NCBI GenBank assembly: GCA_937889545.1
Contig: CALAOT010000005.1
Span: 40,480-104,479, forward strand
DNA from: an uncultured Opitutaceae bacterium
GTDB lineage: Bacteria > Verrucomicrobiota > Verrucomicrobiia > Opitutales > Opitutaceae
DNA length: 64,000 nt
Direction of reading: 5' to 3'
The position numbers and the translations under genes are program-made. Under the pieces are notes generated by a model, which ran no database searches, had not been told where the DNA came from, and saw nothing but the letters and a program-made list of their open reading frames with translations. Positions 41,473 to 49,310 of the stretch are shown here, one piece after another; position 1 is the first letter of the stretch; each line of letters opens with the position of its first letter.

Positions 41473-41685
41473 ATGAGAGACGATTACATCAGGGAGGCGC
41501 TAAAGACGATCGATGACCCGAACATCCTAGTCAACGTCGTGTCGCGCCGGGTGAAGCAGCTCAAACGCGGCAACCGCCCGCTGGTCGAATCGCTCGAGAA
41601 GCTGTCTGCGGAGGACACCGCCCTCCGCGAGATCATCGAGGGCAAGATCAGCTACGAGCTGGCGAGCACGACGGCGAGAAGCTAG
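41473..41685 (+). CDS. rpoZ: DNA-directed RNA polymerase subunit omega
   Basis: The 70-residue protein opens MRDDYIREALKTIDDPNILVNVVSRRVKQL. The core VNVVSRRVKQLKRG followed by a helix ending EIIEGKISYEL is the Rpb6/omega pattern (N-V-V-S-RR-V-QL, then EE.I.GKI). It assists RNA polymerase assembly. ATG 41473 is used because the longer frame upstream lies in kdpE shadow sequence. It is convergent, 7 bp from the transporter gene. Confidence 0.88.
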   Translation: MRDDYIREALKTIDDPNILVNVVSRRVKQLKRGNRPLVESLEKLSAEDTALREIIEGKISYELASTTARS

Positions 41686-41692
41686 TCCGCCA

Positions 41693-43033
41693 TCAGGCCG
41701 ACTCCTCCCTCAGGAGGGGCGAAGCCTTTGCCCAGGTCGAGGCGAGGAGCGCGCACCCGACGACCGCCGAAACCGCGTACAGCCAGAGCGCGCCGTTCCA
41801 GCCGTACCGGTCCACGAGCATGCCCGTGGCCAGGTTGCAGAACGCGGCGCCGAGATAGCCAAAAAGCCCGGTGAGCCCCACGGCGCTGGCGGACGCCACC
41901 TTGGTGGCGAAATCGGCCGCCGCCACCGCCACCAGCATCTGCGGGCCGTAGACAAAGAATCCCAGCGCGGCGAAGAGCGCCATCATCGCCGGCACGCGGC
42001 CGCTGGGCACGGCGAACAGCGCCAGCACGGAGGCGACCAGGCAGAGCATGAACCCGGCTGAAACCGGGCCGCGCCGCCCCCTGAAGACCGTGTCCGACAG
42101 CCAGCCGGAGGCCAGGGCGCCGAAGATGCCGGCCACTTCGAACAAGGACAGGGAAATCCCCGCCCTGGCCAGCGTGAACCCCCTGGCCTCGATCAGGTAT
42201 TTCGGGGCCCAGTTCACGATTCCGATGCGCACTATGTACACGAAGAAATTGGCCACGCTGACGACCCACACCCACCGGTTGGCCAGGATGTGCCGCACGA
42301 ATATCTCGCGGAAGGGCACGGACGGGGCGTCGGCCGGGCGCTTCACCCGCTCCTTGTAGACCTCGATAGGCGGCAGGCCCATGGATTCGGGCGAATCGGT
42401 CAGCCGGTTCATCAGCCAGAACGCGCCGACGATGGCGACCCCGGCCGGCGCCAGGAAGGCGGCCCGCCACCCGTGATTCGCGACCAGGTATCCGGCCCAG
42501 ACCGCGATGACGGCGCTGCCGATCTGGTGGGAGGCGTTCCAGACGCCCCACGCACGGCCAATCTCGCGGGGGCTGTACCAGTACGTCAGCAGCCGGGTGC
42601 ACGGGGGCACGCCCACTCCCTGAAAAAGGCTGTTGAGCGCCCACAGGGCCGCGAAGCAGCCAAGGCTGGCGGCAAAGCCGAACACCAGGTTGACCAGGGC
42701 GGAGACCAGCAGGGCGATGCCCAGCAGGTAGCGGGGGTTGGCGCGGTCCCCGATCACCCCGCTCAGGAACTTGGAGAACGCGTAGATGACGGTCCCCGCG
42801 CTGAGCACGGCACCCCATTGCGTGTTGGAGAAGCCGAATTCGTCGGTGATGGACTTGGTGGCTATCGGCATGTTGTTGCGGACCAGGTAGAAGATCGCGT
42901 ACCCGGCCGTCGTCGAGTACATCACCCGCCCGCGCCAGTAGCGGTACTTCCGGGCTATCTCCCCGGCGTCATGGATCGTCGGGGACGGTGGCTGGGTCCT
43001 CAGCCGGGCAGCGACGGACGAAAGGAAAATCAT
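41693..43033 (-). CDS. MFS transporter of the organophosphate:phosphate antiporter type (GlpT/UhpT/UhpC-like)
   Basis: The 446-residue protein has twelve hydrophobic segments. The OPA-family opening YSTTAGYAIFYLVRNNMPIA, then SGVIGDRANPRYLLGIALL (the inter-helix motif A region) and TYWYSPREIGRAWGVWNASH, place it with glycerol-3-phosphate and hexose-phosphate antiporters or the related UhpC sensor. ATG 43033 is chosen. A TTG at 43093 would add 20 unconserved residues. The substrate cannot be told, and no uhp or glp genes flank it. Confidence 0.9.
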   Translation of the reverse strand: MIFLSSVAARLRTQPPSPTIHDAGEIARKYRYWRGRVMYSTTAGYAIFYLVRNNMPIATKSITDEFGFSNTQWGAVLSAGTVIYAFSKFLSGVIGDRANPRYLLGIALLVSALVNLVFGFAASLGCFAALWALNSLFQGVGVPPCTRLLTYWYSPREIGRAWGVWNASHQIGSAVIAVWAGYLVANHGWRAAFLAPAGVAIVGAFWLMNRLTDSPESMGLPPIEVYKERVKRPADAPSVPFREIFVRHILANRWVWVVSVANFFVYIVRIGIVNWAPKYLIEARGFTLARAGISLSLFEVAGIFGALASGWLSDTVFRGRRGPVSAGFMLCLVASVLALFAVPSGRVPAMMALFAALGFFVYGPQMLVAVAAADFATKVASASAVGLTGLFGYLGAAFCNLATGMLVDRYGWNGALWLYAVSAVVGCALLASTWAKASPLLREESA

Positions 43034-43231
43034 CTTGGGGTCGGGCGCCGCGCCCTCGGCGGGAGGTGTTGCGGTGCACGCCCGAGCGCGCAAGGGAAAA
43101 GTTCGGCCCCGGGAGCGGGCGCCTTGCCGGGTATGGTGAGCATCCGGCCTCTCCTGCTGTTGCGGACGCGCCGGGCCCCCGCGAGCCTCTTTCTCGTCGC
43201 AGCGAAGCCCGATCGGCCCCTAATCCCCTCG

Positions 43232-44104
43232 ATGCCTCCACCCGACCCATCCCAAGAAGCGGCCGGCGGTCCATTCCCTGGGGACCTCGCCGTGGCGGGC
43301 GCCTACCCGACGGCGGAGGAGGGGTTCGAGCACGGCCTGGTCGTGCTCGCCATGGGGAGTCCCTACTGGCTCGTTCCCGACGACGCCGGCTTCCGGCTCC
43401 TGGTGGAGCCGCAGGCCCTCGAGGCCGTCCGCGGCGAGCTCGCGTGCTTCGACCGCGAGAGCATCGGCTGGCCGCCGCGGCCCATCGCGGAGGACCCGCT
43501 GCGGAGGTTCGAACTCTCCACACCCCTGCTGTGGGCCCTTGTCCTCATGGCGGCCTATTGCGCGCAGGGCCTCCTGCCCGGCCGCCTGGAGGACGCCGGT
43601 GCGCTGGATGCGCAGGCCGTGTTCGACCGCGGTGAATGGTGGCGGCTCGGCACCGCGCTGTTTCTCCACGCGGACCTCGGGCACCTGATCTCGAACATGC
43701 TGAGCGGGATCTTCGCCTTTTCGGCGGTGCTCTCGACAATCGGCCGGCGGCGCGGGTGGCTCCTGCTTGCGCTCGCGTCGGTCACGGGAAACCTGGCGAT
43801 CGCCGCGCTCAACTATCCGGGCCCCTACCGGTCGCTCGGCGCGTCCACGGCGATCTTTGCCGCCCTCGGGCTCCTCACCGGCCGCGCGATCCGCGCCGTC
43901 CAGTGGGACGGCCGCCCGCACCGCTGGCAGGCCGTCTTCGCGCCCCTTGCGGCCGGCATCACTCTCCTCGGGCTGTTCGGCGCGGGAGGGCTCCATATCG
44001 ACGTCGGGGCCCACGCCACCGGGTTTGCAGCCGGGCTCATATGGGGATTCGCGGGTGGGACTCCCAACCAGGCGGCGGCCTCCGCCCAGGAGCGCCTGCA
44101 CTGA
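43232..44104 (+). CDS. rhomboid-family intramembrane serine protease
   Basis: The 290-residue protein from ATG 43232 has a soluble N-terminal 95 residues and then six or seven TM helices. The rhomboid landmarks are GEWWRLGTALFLHADLGHLISNM (WR and the H..N pair), the catalytic Ser in YRSLGASTAIFAALG (G-A-S-T rather than the commoner G-x-S-G), and the catalytic His in VGAHATGFAAGL. It cleaves membrane-protein substrates within the bilayer. The in-frame sequence upstream of 43232 lacks the family pattern. Confidence 0.9.
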   Translation: MPPPDPSQEAAGGPFPGDLAVAGAYPTAEEGFEHGLVVLAMGSPYWLVPDDAGFRLLVEPQALEAVRGELACFDRESIGWPPRPIAEDPLRRFELSTPLLWALVLMAAYCAQGLLPGRLEDAGALDAQAVFDRGEWWRLGTALFLHADLGHLISNMLSGIFAFSAVLSTIGRRRGWLLLALASVTGNLAIAALNYPGPYRSLGASTAIFAALGLLTGRAIRAVQWDGRPHRWQAVFAPLAAGITLLGLFGAGGLHIDVGAHATGFAAGLIWGFAGGTPNQAAASAQERLH

Positions 44105-44214
44105 AGCCGGGCCGAAAGGGGTTCGGGCCCGGCGACGCCGGTCCAAAACCGCCGCAAGGGGACTGCGCGTAATCGGATTGAGACTCTTCGCGCCCGGGCC
44201 AAGTTCTCCCGTTC

Positions 44215-46024
44215 ATGAAGATTCAGCGTTTCCTTGCCGCGGCCGCGGCGGTTCTTCCCACCCTCCTGCTCGCCTCGCCCAGGGAGACGCTGGACCTCGC
44301 CTACGCCACCCAGCAGTTCAACGACGTCGCCCTCGCGCCCGACGGGCGCCATATCGCCTGGGCCGAGGCCCGGCCCAACGCGGACCGCACGCCGACGGCC
44401 AACGCCTCCATCTACCTGTGCGATGAACACGGCATCTCGTGGTCGCCCGACGGGAGCCAGCTCGCCTTCCTCTCGGACCGCCAGCTCAAGCAGCGGCTGC
44501 AGCTCTACGTGGCCCCGGCGGCCGGGGGCACGCCGCGCATGCTCACGAGCCTGTCGGGCTACCTTGAGCAGCCGCGATGGTCGCCCGACGGCCGCACGGT
44601 CGCGCTCCTGAACATAGCGGAGACGCAGGCCGCTGCCGGCGCGGTCGAGCCCGCGGCGCACGAGACCGGCGAGGTGGCGGAGCACGTCGCGGAGGCGCGG
44701 CTCGTGCTGGTCGACGCCGCCACGGGCGCGGCCCGCGCGGTCTCCCCCCCAGGCAGCTATGTCTACGAATACGACTGGTCGCCCGCCAGCCGCCAGATCG
44801 CCTTCATCTCAGCGCCGGGCTCGGGCGACAGCAACTGGTGGATCGCCCGCCTGCGCGCGGTCGACACCGCCACCGGAGCCGTGCGCGAGCTCTACAGGCC
44901 GCAGGCGCAGATCGCCGTCCCGCGCTGGTCGCCCGACGGCCGGCAGATCGCCTTCATCCAGGGCCTGATGAGCGACGCCGGCTCAACGGGCGGCGACATC
45001 TGGCTCGTTCCCGCCGCCGGGGGCCCTGCGCGCAACCTCACGCCCGGCCGGGCCAGCTCGCCCGCGTGGCTCCACTGGCAGCCGGGCCCGGGCCGGCTCC
45101 TGTTCAGCGAGTTCGCCAACGGAGGATGCGCGGCCGGCGAGCTCGACGCCGCCAGCGGGCGGACGACAACCCTGTGGCGGGGCGACGAGCGCATCGACAC
45201 CGGCCGCGATGGCGAGGATCTGAGCCTGTCCGTCGCGGCAGACGGCACGACTACCGCGGTCGTGCGCCGGTCGTACGGCCAGCCGCCCGAGGTGTACCTG
45301 GGCCCAATTGGCCGGTGGAAGCCGCTTACGGGCGCGAACAGGAACCTCAAGCCCCTGTGGGGCCGGGCGGAGAGCGTCCAGTGGACCAGCGACGGCTTTC
45401 ACGTCCAAGGCTGGCTGATCTATCCGCGGGACTTCGACCCGCGCAGGCGCTATCCCCTTGTCGTGCACGTCCACGGAGGCCCGGCGGCCCAGGCGACGCC
45501 CGGGTGGGGCGGCATGGCGTCATCCCTCTCGGCGGAGGGCTATTTCGCCTTTGAGCCGAATCCGCGCGGCAGCTACGGTCAGGGCGAGGCCTTCACCACA
45601 GCCAACGTGCGGGATCTTGGCTACGGCGACCTTCGGGACATCCTCAGCGGCCTTGACCACGTGCTCAGGACCGCTCCCGTCGACGCGCGGCAGCTCGGCG
45701 TGTGCGGCTGGAGCTACGGCGGCTACATGACCATGTGGGTGCTCACACAGACGGGCCGCTTCCGCGCGGCCATGGCCGGCGCCGGGATTTCCAACTGGCA
45801 AAGCTACTACGGCGAGAACCTGATTGACCAGTGGATGATCCCCTACTTCGGCGCATCCGTCTACGACGACCCCTCCGTGTACGCTCGGAGCTCGCCGATC
45901 AACTTCATCAGCGCCCTCCACGCCCACCCTGATCATCGTGGGTGACAGCGACAAGGAATGCCCTGCGCCGCAGTCCTACGAATACTGGCACGCCCTGCGG
46001 GCGCTCGGCGTGGAAACGAAGCTA
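44215..46024 (+). pseudogene. S9 prolyl-oligopeptidase-type peptidase, 5' part, disrupted
   Basis: A signal peptide (FLAAAAAVLPTLLLAS) leads into a WD40-like TolB/PD40 propeller and then an alpha/beta-hydrolase domain with the nucleophile in GVCGWSYGGYM. The frame starting at 44215 ends early at 45945 (HAHPDHRG-stop). Shifting frame by one near 45925 recovers the family sequence TLIIVGDSDKECPAPQSYEYWHALRALGVETKL, which runs to 46024. There an inserted element begins. The last 32 residues with the catalytic His are at 47802-47900. Two independent lesions make the gene non-functional, unless the frameshift is a sequencing error and the element excises. Confidence 0.9.
46023..46024. repeat. TA target-site duplication, left copy
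   Basis: TA at 46023-46024 is repeated at 47800-47801. Keeping one copy and deleting everything between joins codon CTA to GTC in frame, giving ETKL-VVYENEGHGF as in intact S9 peptidases. Confidence 0.75.
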
Positions 46025-46043
46025 TACACAACGCCATTAGTCC
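46025..46043 (+). repeat. terminal inverted repeat, left end
   Basis: TACACAACGCCATTAGTCC aligns to the reverse complement of 47781-47799 with four mismatches. It contains the stop codon of the nuclease gene (46037-46039), so coding and terminal sequence overlap. Confidence 0.8.
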
Positions 46044-46260
46044 GTGTCGGAACGGACCCGCAAGCACAGCGCATGAAGGTCGCGACCGAACGGCAATGAC
46101 GCCCCCTCGCGAGGCTCGTAACGGAGGACTTTCGACCTGGGGTTGACAAGCGGAGCGAGGCGTGGATTCCCGGGCGGGAGCTTGGGCCGCAGATCGGCCC
46201 GGGAACGGCGGCGTGTATCGGCCGCGTTGGGTTGGAGCTGGCTCCAGACGCTTTGCCAAC
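46025..46260 (-). ncRNA. candidate guide (omega-type) RNA at the element 3' end
   Basis: In TnpB elements the guide RNA overlaps the 3' end of the gene and runs through the element end into flanking DNA. Here the nuclease tail is rich in stems: GTCCG/CGGAC (46040-46057), a 10-bp palindrome CCTCGCGAGG (46105-46114), a perfect 9-bp stem TTCCCGGGC/GCCCGGGAA (46167-46175 with 46197-46205), and TGGAGC/GCTCCA (46233-46246). The guide would be the minus-strand reading of about 46005-46024. RNA existence is inference. Confidence 0.45.
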
Positions 46261-47497
46261 CTCCGAGGGCGGGCCCCTTGCGGGGCTTGAGCCGTGCGCC
46301 ATCCTTCCATCGGCGGCGCGCGTTGGGCTTCGGCAGCTGCGCGGCATCTTTCTGCGGAGCGGAAAATCTGACAGGCCAAATCGCCCTGCGGCCGAGTTCA
46401 ACCGCGGCGCAGGCCGGATCCGGGATACGCAGGACATCGGCCCAGAGGTGGTTGCCCAGTTTCGAGGAAAAGGCGGGGTTCTCCTCCGCATGGGCGATGC
46501 CGGCTCCCGCAAGGCGCCGGGTGAGCGGCTCCAGGAGGCCGCGACGCAACCACACCTGATTGATCAGGCGGTTATACCGCCTGCCCTTGCCGTGGTCCTT
46601 CGGCCCCAATGCAAGCCGCTCCGTGACGACGGCGCACACCCGATGGTGCTTCGCCAGAACAGCCACTTTCTTTGCCAGTATTGCCAATTCGTAGCGCCGT
46701 TTGCGATTGTGGGCCAATGAGCGCGGATCGTCAGAGGTGAATCCAAGACGCCGGGCGAAGTCCGAGTACTCGAACACCCCCCAAGCCACGCACCGGGAGG
46801 TACCCGGCCCTGCATGGCCGCGTTCAACCACGGCCCAGCCTAGCCTCGCCGGGTTCAGGTCAAGGGCCAGCACCCGATTGGCGATGCCGCACGCAACTGG
46901 CGGCGGTGGCTCGCTCCAACTCAGGGCAATTTCCGACTCGTTGATCGTGGCGGTAAAAGGTACGTCCCGCAGGGTTTCGCACCGGGCCTGCAGCCCGATC
47001 AACCGGCGCCGGTACTCGCGGCTCTTCCTGGAAAGGCAAAGCTTGATCGGGAAGTCCCGGCCGTCGGGCCCATGGTAGATCACGCGCTCAGAAACGATAT
47101 CGAGCGTCACCAGATGGTTGCCTCCTTGCGCGCCGTAACTCTTTGCGTGTCCTTCGACATAAAGGGGCATCAGCCTGGCGCTTCGCCACTCCTGGCGACT
47201 CATCCTGCCTTGGGCACGCTCAAGGAGGGCTCGTCTGCCGCCAAATACCACCTTGCCGTTGGGATGGCGCGAAAACAGCGCGCTGGCCTTTCTGATTCCG
47301 GAGAGGGTGAGCCATGTATGCAATCCCTGGCCGACGGGATGGGCTCGCAGCGCCGCATAGAGGTCGCGCTTCGCCATGCCGGCTACCAAGCCCTGATAGG
47401 CGGAGCGGATCAACCGGCCCTGGCGCCGCCGCTGGTCCGCGAGCACCTCGGCGAAACCGGCGATCGGCTCATAACGCAGTTTGATTGTGCGGGTCAT
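46037..47497 (-). CDS. TnpB-related RuvC-like RNA-guided nuclease candidate
   Basis: The 486-residue protein has an N-terminal REC/WED-like half (KVVFGGRRALLERAQGRMS, then NHLVTLDI) and a split RuvC nuclease. RuvC-I is RVLALDLN (D213), RuvC-II is AVVTERLALG (E293), and RuvC-III is IPDPACAAVELGRR (D360). All three acidic residues are intact. ENPAFSSKLGN stands where TnpB normally has CxxC zinc-finger cysteines, so the finger is missing. After RuvC-III come about 113 basic, Pro-rich residues not expected in a compact TnpB. TnpB proteins cut DNA with a guide RNA made from the element end. That activity is predicted here from family and intact residues only. Confidence 0.85.
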   Translation of the reverse strand: MTRTIKLRYEPIAGFAEVLADQRRRQGRLIRSAYQGLVAGMAKRDLYAALRAHPVGQGLHTWLTLSGIRKASALFSRHPNGKVVFGGRRALLERAQGRMSRQEWRSARLMPLYVEGHAKSYGAQGGNHLVTLDIVSERVIYHGPDGRDFPIKLCLSRKSREYRRRLIGLQARCETLRDVPFTATINESEIALSWSEPPPPVACGIANRVLALDLNPARLGWAVVERGHAGPGTSRCVAWGVFEYSDFARRLGFTSDDPRSLAHNRKRRYELAILAKKVAVLAKHHRVCAVVTERLALGPKDHGKGRRYNRLINQVWLRRGLLEPLTRRLAGAGIAHAEENPAFSSKLGNHLWADVLRIPDPACAAVELGRRAIWPVRFSAPQKDAAQLPKPNARRRWKDGARLKPRKGPALGGWQSVWSQLQPNAADTRRRSRADLRPKLPPGNPRLAPLVNPRSKVLRYEPREGASLPFGRDLHALCLRVRSDTD

Positions 47498-47546
47498 CTT
47501 GATCGCGCTCGATAGATTTCGCTTTGCTTAACCCACCGGATTAGGC

Positions 47547-47573
47547 GTTCAATTGAATGGCGTTCATCTGAAC
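47547..47573. repeat. paired inverted motifs upstream of the nuclease gene
   Basis: GTTCAATTGAA (47547-47557) and GTTCATCTGAAC (47562-47573) are two near-identical small dyads 15 bp apart, about 50 bp before the nuclease start on its upstream side. A related GATTGAAC half lies at 47597-47604. They could be operator sites or sub-terminal binding sites. The remaining non-coding part of the element (to 47780) shows no gene. Confidence 0.5.
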
Positions 47574-47780
47574 GGTATCAAGGAAAAAATGCTCTCGATT
47601 GAACCCGTATGCAGTCATCAGCCCAGGCGATCGGCCGAAACCCCCGATTTCCAGTTCCCACCGCGCCGTTCCCCCGCCGTTTTGGACCCTGCGTTCCTCA
47701 CGAGCATTTTGCCGCAGGCGCCCTGCATCGCCGCTCGATTGGGCATCTCGGCTAACAATAGATGTTGATCCAGCGTGTCG

Positions 47781-47799
47781 GAACTTATGTCGTCGTGTA
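47781..47799 (-). repeat. terminal inverted repeat, right end
   Basis: On the minus strand it reads TACACGACGACATAAGTTC, matching the left end at 15 of 19 positions. An 11-base CGTGTCGGAAC stands just inside each end on the same strand (46043-46053 and 47774-47784). Confidence 0.8.
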
Positions 47800-47801
47800 T
47801 A

Positions 47802-47900
47802 GTCGTGTACGAGAACGAGGGGCACGGGTTCCGAAACCCGGCGCACACCGAGGACAGCCTCACGCGCACCATCGACTGGTTTGACCGGCATTTGCGCTGA
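47802..47900 (+). pseudogene. S9 peptidase, 3' fragment beyond the insertion
   Basis: The 32 codons VVYENEGHGFRNPAHTED... ending WFDRHLR-stop are the end of an S9 peptidase, including the catalytic His of EGHGF. They continue the frame broken at 46024. With the element removed the reconstructed protein would be about 636 residues, a normal S9 length. Confidence 0.88.
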
Positions 47901-47928
47901 GCCTGCGCCGCCCTTCCACGAACGGCCC

Positions 47929-48093
47929 TCAGAACGAAACGTAGATGAACGGCTTGCTGGGGAGCCCGATCCGGTAAAGCAGGTAGTCGAACACCAGCGC
48001 CACGGCCAGCCCGGCCGCCAAGGAGAGCGCCGCGGCGAGGATCCGGGCGTACGGCGGCGGCATCTGGGCGAACAGCGACTTGAGCGTCTTCAT
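47929..48093 (-). CDS. DUF5989-type small membrane protein
   Basis: The 54-residue peptide has one TM helix (ILAAALSLAAGLAVALVF) and ends KPFIYVSF. A C-terminal PFIY..F is typical of short DUF5989 proteins, which sit beside SGNH and MBOAT acyltransfer genes, exactly as here. Its ATG overlaps the stop of the SGNH gene (ATGA). The role is unknown, and membrane association with the acyltransferase is inferred. Confidence 0.7.
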   Translation of the reverse strand: MKTLKSLFAQMPPPYARILAAALSLAAGLAVALVFDYLLYRIGLPSKPFIYVSF

Positions 48094-49310
48094 CGAAAGT
48101 ATCCCAGCCGTTCCGCCAGAGCGCTGACCTCGGGAGCCACCTGGGCCGCGAGTTTCCAGCCGCCAAGCTTCGTCAGGTGCGTGCGGTCGCCGAAGTCATC
48201 GGCGTTGTAGTCCCAGCCGTAGTCCATGGCCGGGTAGCCGACCCGCCGCCAGATGCCAACCGTGTCGACAAAGGTCTGGCGCACCATGGCCCTCTCACCC
48301 TCGGTCAGCAGCCGGCGGTAGTACGGGCTGTTCCCGCTTATGAGGACGAGGGTGCGCCTTTTCAGCGGGGCCGGGAAGGCCTCGTTGCTGTACATCGCCA
48401 GGTCCGAGGTCGAGCGTTCCGAAAGGACCCAGCGGCCGTCGGCCTCGCGGTGATAAAACGCCGACAGCCCGCGCATGATCCGCATCTCCGCATCGAGGGC
48501 GGACACGGGATAATGGTGCTCCAGGTAAACCGGGTCGGTGCCGTCGACCTCGGGGTCGGGATAGACGCGCCGCGGCCTAAGGAAATGGGGGAAATACTCC
48601 TCCCGGTATGAAGGCACCGTTCCGAAATACTTGAACGTGATCCAGTTCCAGAAGTCGTGATAATGGAGCGCGGAATCGAACCAGATGCTGATCCGGGTCT
48701 CGAGAACGGGCAACCGCTGGTCGGGATTGTCCCTCAGATACTCGCGGACCTGCTTCTCTCGCGGGGCCGCGTCCATGAGTTTGCCTCCAAAGTAAGCCTG
48801 CCAGAAGATGTAGCGATAGGGCCCGTGGCCGAACGACTCGACGTTGGTCACAGGCGCCTCGTTAATGATAAGGATCTGCCGCGGAAACTCCCGGCGCAGG
48901 GCCTCGGCCACCACCGCTCCGCCATCGGTCGGAGAGCCGCCACGGAAGGCGAAGTTGATCACGCAGAACCGGTCGCCAAGCAGCTCCTGTAGGCGCTTCG
49001 ACCAGATGTCCTCTCCGCGCTGCCATACCCCGAGCAGGATGGAATTGCCGCCGACGATCACCAGGATCTGGTCCGGCCGGCACTTCGCCCGCACGATGGC
49101 GCACATCTCGTCCAGGGTGGGGTAATAGTTCCCCTCCGGCGAAATGAGCGAGTGAAAGCGTGTGAAGCCCGGGTGGTAGTCGGTGCGGCTTATCTTCCAT
49201 CCGCTCCAGGCCAGGGAGCCCAGCCCGACGGCCAACCCGATGAGGAACCAGCGGGGACGGATCCACCCGTAACGGGCGGGGGGCGGGAAGTGGGGAGTCG
49301 GCGGGTTCAC
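48090..49310 (-). CDS. membrane-anchored SGNH-hydrolase-like protein of an MBOAT acylation system
   Basis: The 406-residue protein starts at GTG 49310, overlapping the MBOAT stop by four bases. It has one N-terminal TM anchor (WFLIGLAVGLGSLAWSG) and then an extracytoplasmic SGNH-like fold. The nucleophile is probably in ILVIVGGNSILLG, and a late D..H pair is in DFGDRTHLTKLGG. AlgX/DltD-like partners transfer acyl groups delivered by MBOAT proteins to cell-surface polymers. Here the polymer is unknown. Confidence 0.82.
   Translation of the reverse strand: MNPPTPHFPPPARYGWIRPRWFLIGLAVGLGSLAWSGWKISRTDYHPGFTRFHSLISPEGNYYPTLDEMCAIVRAKCRPDQILVIVGGNSILLGVWQRGEDIWSKRLQELLGDRFCVINFAFRGGSPTDGGAVVAEALRREFPRQILIINEAPVTNVESFGHGPYRYIFWQAYFGGKLMDAAPREKQVREYLRDNPDQRLPVLETRISIWFDSALHYHDFWNWITFKYFGTVPSYREEYFPHFLRPRRVYPDPEVDGTDPVYLEHHYPVSALDAEMRIMRGLSAFYHREADGRWVLSERSTSDLAMYSNEAFPAPLKRRTLVLISGNSPYYRRLLTEGERAMVRQTFVDTVGIWRRVGYPAMDYGWDYNADDFGDRTHLTKLGGWKLAAQVAPEVSALAERLGYFR

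Larger units (their letters stand above)
46025..47799. mobile_element. 1,775-bp TIR-bounded element carrying a TnpB-related RuvC nuclease
   Basis: The boundaries follow from the host gene. Sequence up to 46024 and from 47802 on encode adjacent parts of one peptidase. The ends are imperfect inverted repeats (46025-46043 and 47781-47799, 15 of 19 matching, outermost TACAC/GTGTA), flanked by duplicated TA. The only recognisable gene is a TnpB-related protein reading toward the left end. No DDE, Y1 or serine transposase gene is present. IS200/IS605 elements, the usual home of TnpB, lack inverted repeats and target duplication. TA duplication is typical of IS630/Tc1-mariner-type transposition, so mobilisation in trans is the simplest inference. 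Confidence 0.85.

Noticed and set aside
46025..47799. Ordinary IS200/IS605 element
   Set aside because: There is no Y1 transposase, and the ends are inverted repeats with a TA duplication rather than the subterminal hairpins without duplication of that family.
47541..47891. Minus-strand 116-residue frame across the right end of the element
   Set aside because: It runs across the element boundary into the peptidase fragment and has no protein-like pattern. It is a shadow frame.
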